From the NCBI GenBank assembly GCA_963732855.1, contig CAVTBB010000005.1:310001-374000 (forward strand): DNA of 64,000 nucleotides, read 5' to 3'. The notes beneath the pieces were generated by a model. That model was not told the origin of the DNA and made no database searches. It saw only the letters and a program-made list of their open reading frames with translations. This DNA comes from DASXVU01 sp963732855. GTDB taxonomy: Archaea > Thermoplasmatota > Thermoplasmata > Methanomassiliicoccales > UBA472. Shown in pieces: positions 1 to 8,342 of this stretch (its first letter is position 1; each line of letters starts with the position of its first letter). A program made the translations under genes and the position numbers.

Positions 1-48
1 AAGCTGAAGAAGGCCCAGGGAACCGAGAAGAAGAAAGTGCAATTGTGA
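1..48 (+). CDS. C-terminal end of an unidentified protein (partial)
   Basis: The first 48 bases read as one open frame ending in TGA and encode a Lys-rich tail (KLKKAQGTEKKKVQL). The rest of the gene lies before the window, so no family can be named. The frame is chosen only because it is open to the left edge and the following 120 bases look like a promoter region, so the call is weak. Confidence 0.35.
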   Translation, partial: KLKKAQGTEKKKVQL

Positions 49-172
49 TCCGAATGCTGGACGTGGCATTTACCTTATTATTTTGTTTCTAAGTTTATTA
101 TTTCACGAGGCGCCTGATCATCTTTTGCATCGTGAATCTCAGAAAGTGCAATTTGGACTGCACGCTTAAAAT

Positions 173-3100
173 ATGAACAAAATGGTAAAATATGGTGAAT
201 GTTCGAGGCAATCTTTGGGTCCGGGTGTAACTTTGTTTGATATACTGGTCGTAGATGACGAGGAAGGCATTCTCGAGGCGACCAAAGATTATCTTGATCT
301 GACTGGAACTTTCAGGATCGATACCGCTACCTCCGCCAAGGAGGGTTTGAGGCTCGTCAGTCGCAAGCAATACGACGTTATCGTTTCTGACTATCAGATG
401 AACGAGATGAATGGCATCGAGTTCCTCAAGACGCTGAGGAAGAGCGGTGATCGGGTCCCATTCATCCTTTTCACCGGCCGCTGCCACCAGGAGGTGGCAT
501 TGGAGGCGTTGAACTGCGGGGCCAATTTCCTCGTCATCAAGGGCGGCGATGAGAACGACACCAGCATGGCCGAGCTCATGATGGCGGTCAAGGCCATGAC
601 GGAACGCCGCATGGAAGAGATCGCTCTCAAGCGCAGCCTGGAACGGTTCAAGCGCATATATGGCGAACTTCCAGTGGGTATCGAGGTATTCGACAAGGAA
701 GGGGTGCTCATCGACCTGAACGATGCTGCCCTTAAAATATTGGGAGTCTCCGACCCGAACCAGATCAAGGGGCTTAACATCTTCCGAGATCTCGAGCTAT
801 CGGACGAGGTTAAGCGGAGGATCAGACGCGGCGAATCGATAATCCATTGTTCGACCATCGACCTCGAGCTGTTGAAACGTGTTCACGGGGTGCAATCGAG
901 TCGTTCTGACCTCATCTACGTCGAACGAATGGTCACCCCATTAACGGGCTTAGGTCAATCCAACGATGGGTTCTTCATGCAGATCCGAGAGATCACCGAG
1001 AAGAAGCACGAAGAGGCCCAATTACATTATCAGGCTTATCTTATCGAGAATGTACACGACGCGATCGTCGCCACCGACAGCGACCACGTCATCAATTCTT
1101 GGAATGCGGCTGCCGAAAGGCTGTATGGATGGAGGTCAGAGGAGGTCCTGGGCAAGAGCGCGAAAGAACTCTTAAGAACCCACCGCCCGCACGAGTCGAC
1201 GGACTTGGCATTCCTGCTGTTAGAGACGACCGGGAGCATGTGCGGTGAGGTCATCCAGGCCCGCAAGGACGGCGTGGAGATCGACATGGAGATGACGGCG
1301 ATCGCCCTGAAGAACAGAAACGAACGGGTGACCGGATACGTGGGTGTGTTCAGGGATATCGCAGAGAGGATCAAGGCGAGGAACGACAGGGAGCATTCCT
1401 TCTCCTTGCTGAAAGCGACCTTGGAATCGACAGCCGATGGCATTCTTGCGATAGATGTCGACGGAATGATTACCGCTCACAACGACCATCTCTTGGAGAT
1501 GTGGGGCGTCCCCGTCGAAATAGCCAATAAGTGCAACGAGCAGAAAATTCTGGGAATAGCGGCCAGGCAAGTGAGGGACCCGGACGAATTCATGGCCGTG
1601 GTCAATCGATTAAGAATACAGAACCATCACGTCAGCCACGATGACGTCGAACTTCTGGATGGAAGGATATTCGAACGGCATTCCAGACCGCAGAAGCTTG
1701 GCGATAAGGTGGTCGGCAGGGTGTGGAGCTTCCGTGACGTCACCAAGAGGAGAAGGGCGGAGGAGAGGCTGCGGGACTCGGAGGAAATGCTCCGCTCGAT
1801 CCTCAACTACTCCCCGGACGCGATCAACCTCATCGACATGGATGGAACGATCGTCGAATGCAATCCGAGAGCCCTCGAATTGACCGGCCTGCAGAACAAG
1901 GACGAGATCATTGGTCACAATATGCTCGAAGCTATTTCCCCGGACGAACGGGAATCCATGATGGAGAACATCAAGGAGCTCATCGCGGCGGGCAACGCTA
2001 ACCGGCTCGAATACACCCTGGTGAAGATGAACGGTGAGCCCTATTTCGCTGAGGTGACCTCATGGGCGGTAAAGGACAAGCTTGGAGATCCGGCACTCCT
2101 AGTGTCAATGACCAAGGACATCACCGACAGAAAGAAAGCCGAGGAAGAGCTCAGAAAGAGCCGGGAGAGATTGCTGGCCGCGCAGCGCATCGCCCACTTC
2201 GGATACTGGGAATACGATCTCCTCACCGATAAACTGTACATGTCCGATGAGGTCTTCGAGATCCTGGGATACTCACCGCAGACTTTCCAGGCTACCTTTG
2301 CCAAGTTCATCCAACATATCCATCCGGAAGAGAGGACCCTCTTTGAAGGGGTTCTCAAGGAATCGATCAACATGAATAGGGAGATCGATGCTGAGTTCCG
2401 GGCACTGAAGGCGGACGGCTCGGAAATCTGGCTTTATGATCGGTCCAAGCCGGTACTGGACATATACGGTCGACCCAAGATGCTGATAGGCACTCTACAG
2501 GACATCACAGAGCGCAAGCACATCGAATCAGGCATTCATCTGTCGAACCGTAAGTTGAACCTTCTCGGGGCGGTGACTCGCCATGACGTCCTCAACATGC
2601 TCACGGTGCTCATGGGCAACATCGAACTGGCAACATCGATAGCGACGGATGACCGGACCAAGAAATACCTCACTCGGTCGAAGGAAGCAGCTTTGGTGAT
2701 CCAGAAACAGATGGAATACACTCGCTCATATGAGGCCCTTGGATCGAAGGGTTCGAACTGGATCAACGTGAGCAAGGTCCTCAGGTTCAACATGCCGCAC
2801 CTGAACCTGAACGGCACCAAGGTCAACATGGAGATAGGAGACTTGGAGCTATTCGCCGATGCGATGATAGACAAAGCGCTCAGCAACCTGATGGAGAACT
2901 CGGTCCGGCACGGAGTGAAGGTCAAGAACGTCAACATATGGTGCCAGGAAGATGGCTGTGACCTGAAACTGTACATCGAGGACGATGGCATCGGCATCGT
3001 GGATGACGAAAAAGAGATGATCTTCCGCCGCGGTTATGGCAAGCACACCGGTCTCGGCCTAAATCTCACCAGGGAGATCCTGGGCATAACCGGCATGACG

Positions 3101-3232
3101 ATCAAGGAAATTGGTCATCCCGGGGAAGGGGCATGCTTTGAGATATGCGTCCCGAGCGGCAAGTATCGTATTCATGGGGCGGAGATGCCCGAAGGGTCGG
3201 CACCTGCGCTAATGGAGACGTCGGGTCGGTAA
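173..3232 (+). CDS. Hybrid sensor histidine kinase: receiver, about five PAS domains, histidine kinase
   Basis: A 1019-residue cytoplasmic signalling protein without membrane segments. An N-terminal receiver domain (about 22-140) has the acidic pair VVDDEE, the phospho-acceptor Asp73 in SDYQM, and the conserved Thr and Lys. About five PAS/PAC modules follow (about 153-275, 282-405, 410-530, 535-660, 665-785). The transmitter has an archaeal-type H-box RHDVLN with His804, then N-box NLMENSVRHG, DDGIGI and GLGLNL ATP-binding motifs. It should autophosphorylate in response to a small-molecule or redox signal; the signal cannot be read from the sequence. No dedicated output regulator is adjacent. 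The start is uncertain: TTAAAATA lies at 166-173, directly before ATG 173, so a TTG at 233 just before the receiver is also possible. Confidence 0.9.
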   Translation: MNKMVKYGECSRQSLGPGVTLFDILVVDDEEGILEATKDYLDLTGTFRIDTATSAKEGLRLVSRKQYDVIVSDYQMNEMNGIEFLKTLRKSGDRVPFILFTGRCHQEVALEALNCGANFLVIKGGDENDTSMAELMMAVKAMTERRMEEIALKRSLERFKRIYGELPVGIEVFDKEGVLIDLNDAALKILGVSDPNQIKGLNIFRDLELSDEVKRRIRRGESIIHCSTIDLELLKRVHGVQSSRSDLIYVERMVTPLTGLGQSNDGFFMQIREITEKKHEEAQLHYQAYLIENVHDAIVATDSDHVINSWNAAAERLYGWRSEEVLGKSAKELLRTHRPHESTDLAFLLLETTGSMCGEVIQARKDGVEIDMEMTAIALKNRNERVTGYVGVFRDIAERIKARNDREHSFSLLKATLESTADGILAIDVDGMITAHNDHLLEMWGVPVEIANKCNEQKILGIAARQVRDPDEFMAVVNRLRIQNHHVSHDDVELLDGRIFERHSRPQKLGDKVVGRVWSFRDVTKRRRAEERLRDSEEMLRSILNYSPDAINLIDMDGTIVECNPRALELTGLQNKDEIIGHNMLEAISPDERESMMENIKELIAAGNANRLEYTLVKMNGEPYFAEVTSWAVKDKLGDPALLVSMTKDITDRKKAEEELRKSRERLLAAQRIAHFGYWEYDLLTDKLYMSDEVFEILGYSPQTFQATFAKFIQHIHPEERTLFEGVLKESINMNREIDAEFRALKADGSEIWLYDRSKPVLDIYGRPKMLIGTLQDITERKHIESGIHLSNRKLNLLGAVTRHDVLNMLTVLMGNIELATSIATDDRTKKYLTRSKEAALVIQKQMEYTRSYEALGSKGSNWINVSKVLRFNMPHLNLNGTKVNMEIGDLELFADAMIDKALSNLMENSVRHGVKVKNVNIWCQEDGCDLKLYIEDDGIGIVDDEKEMIFRRGYGKHTGLGLNLTREILGITGMTIKEIGHPGEGACFEICVPSGKYRIHGAEMPEGSAPALMETSGR

Positions 3233-3255
3233 TTCGGGTTCTAGGGCCGTCCCGT

Positions 3256-4218
3256 CTAAGGCAAAGCCACCGTTCCAGCGATGCGCAGCTTCCCGCCTTC
3301 CAGCTGGGTCAAGACCGCCCTGGAGCCGGGGGGATGGATCAAGCCCTTATCCAAAGACAATGTCAGGATCGGCCTCTTCCAATCATTCCCGTTGTCCACG
3401 CCCACAACCCGGGCAGGCACGAACTGCATCCAGTGGCAGACATGTAGAACCATTCCTTCCTTGATCGATGATGGCCAGTACTTGATCAGTTCCGCCTGCA
3501 CTTTGAGGGTCGTCTCGACCTTTATGGATTCGTCATTGGTCAGAACGTATCCTCGGTCCAGTTCGTCCGCTTCGATGCCCTTCAGTGCGAGCCCGACCCG
3601 GTCTCCCCGAAAGGCCATATCGAAATCGTCATCGTGTTTCTGGATCGATCGGACCAGTGCCGACTTTGCCGTCGGGAGAACCTTCAATGTCTCATGCTTC
3701 TTCACGCCTCCAGTGGCAACATAGCCGAGGATGACCGTGCCCACTCCCTTCACGTTGAAATGGTGATCGATGGGGATGGAGCCCACCTTGGTCTGTGACA
3801 GGTCCGGTTGGAGCTTGGCCGCCATACCCATCAACATCTCCCTTATTTCGACCGGGTTGTTCTCTATATACTGGTACTTCTCCAGCTTAGTCCCCTTGAT
3901 GAACGGTGCTATCTTATCTGGGGTGATGTAATTACGCAGGACGAAGAACCCCTGCTCGACCCCGGCACAATCCAGCATCAATATGCACTCGCCCAGTTGG
4001 GCATTGATCTCATCGACCACGAACAATGCCACATTGGCCATCGAGACCGAGTAGAACAGAGAGTTTATACGTTCTGGGTACTTCGTCGGCTCGATAAGGG
4101 TTACCGTGTCCTGGTCCTTCTTCATGTCATAGAGAGTGATGTCCGTGGAAGTCCCCTTCTTGGCCAGGTCCTTGGCGTAATCAATTGGCCCGATCATAGC
4201 GACATTGAGGTTTCCCAT
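3256..4218 (-). CDS. EF-Tu/SelB-like protein with degenerate GTPase domain
   Basis: A 320-residue protein with the layout of a translational GTPase: a G-like domain (about 1-120), then EF-Tu domain 2-like (about 130-220, VGSIPIDHHFNVKGVGTV) and domain 3-like barrels. The GTPase motifs are lost: the P-loop position reads GPIDYAKDLAKK instead of GHxDxGKT, the DxxG region reads IEPTKYPERI, and no NKxD is visible. It should therefore not hydrolyse GTP in the usual way. Related proteins are annotated in methanogens as EF-Tu/IF-2/RF-3 family proteins of unknown role. The gene ends 23 bases from the convergent sensor kinase. A CTTAAAC box about 25 bases before the ATG supports the start. The role is unknown; binding an aminoacyl-tRNA or a ribosomal site is inference. 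Confidence 0.75.
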   Translation of the reverse strand: MGNLNVAMIGPIDYAKDLAKKGTSTDITLYDMKKDQDTVTLIEPTKYPERINSLFYSVSMANVALFVVDEINAQLGECILMLDCAGVEQGFFVLRNYITPDKIAPFIKGTKLEKYQYIENNPVEIREMLMGMAAKLQPDLSQTKVGSIPIDHHFNVKGVGTVILGYVATGGVKKHETLKVLPTAKSALVRSIQKHDDDFDMAFRGDRVGLALKGIEADELDRGYVLTNDESIKVETTLKVQAELIKYWPSSIKEGMVLHVCHWMQFVPARVVGVDNGNDWKRPILTLSLDKGLIHPPGSRAVLTQLEGGKLRIAGTVALP

Positions 4219-4369
4219 GCTGGCGAATATGACAGGACAGGTTTAAGGGTTTTCGCCCCCGGCGAAGTGCCGATAGACCATCCAGACCTGGAGAATATAT
4301 CTAAAACGATCATTGGAACAGGTGAAAGTTGATCACGATATTCCTAATGATTCTGGAACAGTCGAATTT

Positions 4370-5878
4370 ATGATTGAAAAGGTCCATGATATCCCGCTGG
4401 CGGTGTTTTTATTGTTGGACAAGATCGACCTATCAAAGAAACTGGAGGACAAAGAATTCTCCAGGCGGATGGAAGACTTGACCCCGAGATTAGGAGAGAT
4501 GCAACGCCTGGCACGTGATGCCAATAAGCCGATCATGGTCGTCTTCGAAGGATGGGACACCACTTGCATGAGCAAGGCCATCAACGACTACACTAGATGT
4601 CTAGACCCCCGTGGGTTCGATCTCTATTCTATCGGCGATCCATCAGAGGGAGAGAGGGCGAGACCTTTCATTTGGCGATTTTTCGTGAAGACCCCAGAAA
4701 AGGGGAGGTTCGCCATTTTCGACCGATCCTGGTACTCAAGGACACTGGAGGAAAGGGTGGAAGGCAAAAAGGGGGATAAGGCATCACCAAGGGCATTGGA
4801 GGAGATCAAAGATTTCGAAAGGCAGTTGACAGCAGATCATTACACCATCATCAAGTTCTTCCTTCACATGAGCAAGAAAGAACACCGGAAACGCCTCGAG
4901 AAAGGAAACGGAAAGCGGTGCATCGTCTCCAGGGACGGACTGGACCATCATAAGGAATACGAGAAATATCTCCCTGCCATCGAGGACATCCTGTCAAAGA
5001 CAAATACGCCCAACTCTCCGTGGACGATAATCGAGGCAGAAGATGACAACCATGCACTGGTCCAGATTGTCTCTTCAACCATCAATATCATCAAGGCAAC
5101 CGTGGAAAGGAAGAACGACAGCGATTGGGCCTCCATGCCGGACGAGACCAGATACCCGTTCGGAACTACGACGCTGAAGAACCTGGACCTATCGGTGTCG
5201 ATCAGTCCCAATGAGTACAAATCGACCTTGAACAAGCTCCAGGAAAAACTAGGTGAACTTCAATGCCGGTGCTATAAAGAGAAGGTCCCGCTCATCATCG
5301 CGATGGAAGGTTGGGATGCGGCGGGAAAGGGCGGCAACATACTCCGCCTGACGGACAACCTCGATCCCAGAGGATACAGGGTCGTGCCCATCTCCGTGCC
5401 CAACGACATCGAGCTCAACCATCACTATCTTTGGCGGTTCTACATGAAGTTCCCAGAGGCGGGACATATATCCATCTTCGACCGGACCTGGTATGGAAGG
5501 GTGCTTGTGGAACGGGTGGAGAACATCACCCAGCCGGCGGATTGGAGACGAGCCTATACTGAGATCAACGAGACAGAGGAAATGCTGACCGATGCCGGGG
5601 CGGCCATAGTGAAGATATGGCTCCAGATCGACAAGGAAACCCAGCTGCAGCGCTTCCAGGAAAGGGAGAACGACGATCTCAAGAAATGGAAGATCACCCC
5701 GGACGACTGGCGCAATCGCGAGAAATGGAACCAGTATGAGCTCGCTGTGGAAGAGATGCTGATGAGGACATCGACCAAGAAGGCGCCTTGGACGGTGGTG
5801 GAATCCGACGATAAGTACTACTCCAGGATAAAGGTGCTCAAGACGGTAATCGAAGCGGTCGAGAAAAGATTGACCTGA
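4370..5878 (+). CDS. Tandem-domain polyphosphate kinase 2 (PPK2)
   Basis: Two fused PPK2 domains, as in polyphosphate:AMP phosphotransferases that use polyphosphate to phosphorylate nucleotides. The C-terminal copy is intact: Walker A EGWDAAGKGG, Walker B-like FDRTWYGR, lid Arg region. The N-terminal copy keeps the fold (DRSWYSR, IWRFFVKTP) but its Walker A reads EGWDTTCMSK, without the Gly-Lys, so it is probably structural, as described for two-domain PPK2 enzymes. The direction (AMP to ADP or ADP to ATP) cannot be decided here. ATG 4370 is used. A TATA-like AATATATC at 4293-4300 predicts transcription starting near 4322, which excludes the TTG at 4313. A TTG at 4412 just before LDKIDLSKKL is the other candidate. 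Confidence 0.88.
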   Translation: MIEKVHDIPLAVFLLLDKIDLSKKLEDKEFSRRMEDLTPRLGEMQRLARDANKPIMVVFEGWDTTCMSKAINDYTRCLDPRGFDLYSIGDPSEGERARPFIWRFFVKTPEKGRFAIFDRSWYSRTLEERVEGKKGDKASPRALEEIKDFERQLTADHYTIIKFFLHMSKKEHRKRLEKGNGKRCIVSRDGLDHHKEYEKYLPAIEDILSKTNTPNSPWTIIEAEDDNHALVQIVSSTINIIKATVERKNDSDWASMPDETRYPFGTTTLKNLDLSVSISPNEYKSTLNKLQEKLGELQCRCYKEKVPLIIAMEGWDAAGKGGNILRLTDNLDPRGYRVVPISVPNDIELNHHYLWRFYMKFPEAGHISIFDRTWYGRVLVERVENITQPADWRRAYTEINETEEMLTDAGAAIVKIWLQIDKETQLQRFQERENDDLKKWKITPDDWRNREKWNQYELAVEEMLMRTSTKKAPWTVVESDDKYYSRIKVLKTVIEAVEKRLT

Positions 5879-6034
5879 GACCTGGAGGGAAGGTCTCTGG
5901 CACAAGGCCAGTATCCTTCGTGAGAGGGGATATTCGGGTAAACAACGTTGCCCAGAAAGACCCACAAAATATGTGTCGACTCAAAGTCGGCTTAGAACCG
6001 ATGTCTATATTACCATTGCGTGTGTTGGTGGGAT

Positions 6035-6193
6035 ATGGCGCACAGCCCCGGTATAATGTTAGACAGTCAAGTGAAAGGACGATTCAGACCGGTTTATTGT
6101 AAGGAGAAGCGAGATATCTGCCGGACCAAGAAGTGCCAGTCCTATGACCCGCACAAGCAGAAATGCACGCTCCTCAACATCGAACTGAATTGA
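6035..6193 (+). CDS. Small Cys-rich protein, 52 residues
   Basis: An uninterrupted 52-codon frame from ATG 6035 to TGA 6191. A GGTGGG lies 3-8 bases before the ATG and matches the archaeal anti-Shine-Dalgarno. The C-terminal half carries four Cys in the pattern C-x6-C-x4-C-x8-C (from YCKEKRDIC to QKC) among many Lys, Arg and Tyr, which suggests a small zinc-binding knuckle. I do not recognise a family. It sits between PPK2 and the chagasin-like inhibitor on the same strand. The ribosome site and Cys spacing argue that it is real, but its length makes this moderate only. Confidence 0.5.
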   Translation: MAHSPGIMLDSQVKGRFRPVYCKEKRDICRTKKCQSYDPHKQKCTLLNIELN

Positions 6194-6398
6194 GCACCAC
6201 CTAATTTTCCTTCCCTAGTTTCCGGAGCCTGTCGTTCGGCGGACAACATGCGGACCTCGATCAACATCTCACCACGATCACCCCAGACAGAATGGGAATC
6301 GATGGTGCTTGAAGCGTTCTTCAACATCAAGATATGGTTCTTCTAACCATCAACATGAATTAGATGCTACCATCGAATGGATGGTGGGGGGGACATTG

Positions 6399-6680
6399 AT
6401 GGAAATTACCAAGAACCTGGAGATGGGGGAAGAATTTACCATATCCTTGGAAGAGAATGCCCCCACTGGCTTTCGGTGGGTGGCGTCCCTCGACAGTTCA
6501 TTTCTCAAACTGACCGGTAAGAAATATCAGAAAAAGAACAAGGCGATTGGGGGCGGGGGGACCATTGATTTCAAGTTCCTACCATTGAAAATGGGAAAGA
6601 CCGTTTTACAGCTCAGGCTGCTCCGCCCATGGGAGGGAGAGGCGATCAATGTTCTGGACTACAAGATCGTAATCTCGTAG
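6399..6680 (+). CDS. Chagasin-type (I42) cysteine protease inhibitor
   Basis: A 93-residue protein with the three loop motifs of chagasin/amoebiasin inhibitors: NAPTGFRW (family NPTTGY/F loop), the Gly-rich GGGGT loop, and RPWE near the end (family RPW). These loops insert into the active site of papain-like proteases. ATG 6399 is chosen because GGTGGGGGG lies about 8 bases upstream; longer starts at 6309 and 6381 precede this site and add residues outside the family. There is no signal peptide, so it would act in the cytoplasm, against an internal protease. No papain-like enzyme is encoded nearby. Confidence 0.8.
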   Translation: MEITKNLEMGEEFTISLEENAPTGFRWVASLDSSFLKLTGKKYQKKNKAIGGGGTIDFKFLPLKMGKTVLQLRLLRPWEGEAINVLDYKIVIS

Positions 6681-6877
6681 TCAAGTGTTTATAAAAGAGA
6701 TTCACGGATTATTGTGGCTCATACTATCCCATCCTCTTGTTTCCGATTCCGGAATAAAAATTTCATAATAAATCCAGAACGATTTCCATTCGGTCTAATG
6801 GGTGATTTGACAGGAACCATAATCATATAAGGCAGAGTCAATATCGGACAAACAAATAAAGAGAAAACGTGAATTTA

Positions 6878-8293
6878 ATGACCGCGACTTTCGAATCACT
6901 AAACCTTGAACCGTTCATCATGAAGGCCATCGAAAAGATGGGCTTCGAAGAACCGACGCCAGTGCAGGTCGAGACGATCCCCCTCCTCATGGAAGGGAGG
7001 GATGTCATGGCCCAAGCCCAGACCGGCACCGGAAAAACAGCAGCGTTCGGGATCTCGATCCTGCAGAAGATGACCTGCGGCAGAAAGCCGTCAGCCCTAA
7101 TTTTGGTCCCGACCAGGGAGTTGGGGGTGCAGGTGGCCGCTGAGATCAGCCGCCTGGCAGAGTTCATGAAGGGCGTGAGCGTGCTCCCCATCTATGGCGG
7201 GCGCTCATTGGACGAACAGTTCCGTGCCCTCGAAAGGGGTGTGGACATCGTCGTCGCCACTCCCGGCCGTCTTATGGACCATATGCAGAGACGGACCATT
7301 GACCTGAGCGAGGTTCAATTCCTTGTCCTGGACGAAGCGGACCGTATGCTGGACATGGGTTTCATAGAGGACATCGACTATATCCTTTCGAAGCTCCCGA
7401 AGGAGCGCCAGTCGATGCTGTTCTCAGCGACTATCCCTGAATCGGTGAGGAAGATCGCGGGACAGCACATGCGCGACCCGATCAGGGTCATCATCAGCGA
7501 GGATAAGCTCGTTCTCCCTTCCACCAGACAGATCTACTTCAACATCGAGAGGAAGAACAAGATATGGGCGCTGTGCAGGGTGCTTGACAAGTTCCAACCG
7601 AAAGCGATGGTGTTCGCCCAGACCAAAATGATGGTCAACACCATTGAACGGGTCCTAAAATCCTATGGTTATCCGGTGGCAGCGATCCACGGCGATCTGA
7701 CCCAATCGAGGCGTGAGAAAGTGCTCACGGACTTCAGAGCCGGAAAGATCCAGGTATTGGTGGCGACAGACGTGGCCGCCCGAGGACTGGACATCGAGGA
7801 TGTCACCCACGTCATCAACTTCGACATCCCGGAGGACCCAGAAGTCTATGTTCACCGTATCGGCAGGACTGGCCGAGCGGGCAAGGAAGGCGTGGCTATC
7901 ACGTTCATCACCGCCCGCGAGATGTATCTACTGAAGAAGATCAAGGAGTTCGGCGTCGTGGAGATGTTGGAGGAGCCAGTCCCCGAATCGGGCCAGAAGG
8001 ACATGGTCCGGCGCGTGGTCGATTTTGAGGCTTACTCGGATATCTTCGGAATGGTGAAGTTCCGCGTCTCCCTCGGCGAGAAGGACCATATCCGCTCGAT
8101 CGATATCGTCGACATCCTGGCCCGGAGGCTTAAGGTGAACGAGATGTCCATCGGCAATATCGAGATCCATGACGACTACACGGAGGTCGAAGTGCACAAG
8201 GATGCTGCCTCCAAGGCATTGGCCGGATTGCGCTCGATGGACGTGAACGGGAAGAAGCTCCATGTCGACATGGTGCCCGTCAAGAACTTCTAG
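6878..8293 (+). CDS. DEAD-box ATP-dependent RNA helicase with DbpA-type RNA-binding domain
   Basis: An RNA helicase of about 470 residues with all core motifs in order: Q motif (FEEPTPVQ), I (AQTGTGKT), Ia (PTRELGVQ), Ib (TPGRL), II (DEAD), III (SAT), IV-VI including ATDVAARGLDIEDV and HRIGRTGRAG. The last about 75 residues resemble the C-terminal RRM-like domain of DbpA/CsdA helicases that binds structured rRNA. The likely role is ribosome assembly or RNA remodelling at low temperature; this is inference from the family. GTG 6869 is three codons upstream of the ATG used; a GTGA lies 5 bases before ATG 6878. The gene stands alone and ends in a strong hairpin terminator. Confidence 0.95.
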   Translation: MTATFESLNLEPFIMKAIEKMGFEEPTPVQVETIPLLMEGRDVMAQAQTGTGKTAAFGISILQKMTCGRKPSALILVPTRELGVQVAAEISRLAEFMKGVSVLPIYGGRSLDEQFRALERGVDIVVATPGRLMDHMQRRTIDLSEVQFLVLDEADRMLDMGFIEDIDYILSKLPKERQSMLFSATIPESVRKIAGQHMRDPIRVIISEDKLVLPSTRQIYFNIERKNKIWALCRVLDKFQPKAMVFAQTKMMVNTIERVLKSYGYPVAAIHGDLTQSRREKVLTDFRAGKIQVLVATDVAARGLDIEDVTHVINFDIPEDPEVYVHRIGRTGRAGKEGVAITFITAREMYLLKKIKEFGVVEMLEEPVPESGQKDMVRRVVDFEAYSDIFGMVKFRVSLGEKDHIRSIDIVDILARRLKVNEMSIGNIEIHDDYTEVEVHKDAASKALAGLRSMDVNGKKLHVDMVPVKNF

Positions 8294-8310
8294 AATCAGA
8301 AAAAAATATT

Positions 8311-8341
8311 CCTTCGGGGCACCAGGCCCCGCAAGGTTTTT
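8311..8341. terminator. Hairpin terminator after the helicase gene
   Basis: CGGGGC (8315-8320) pairs with GCCCCG (8326-8331) around ACCAG. The stem extends with CCTT/AAGG past one bulged C and is followed by five T. On the other strand it is followed by an A/T-rich tract, so it may serve both convergent genes. Confidence 0.75.
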
Positions 8342-8342
8342 C

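Noticed and set aside
5920..6102. A 60-codon frame after PPK2
   Set aside because: No ribosome site, no recognisable pattern, and it overlaps the better supported Cys-rich ORF at 6035 in another frame.
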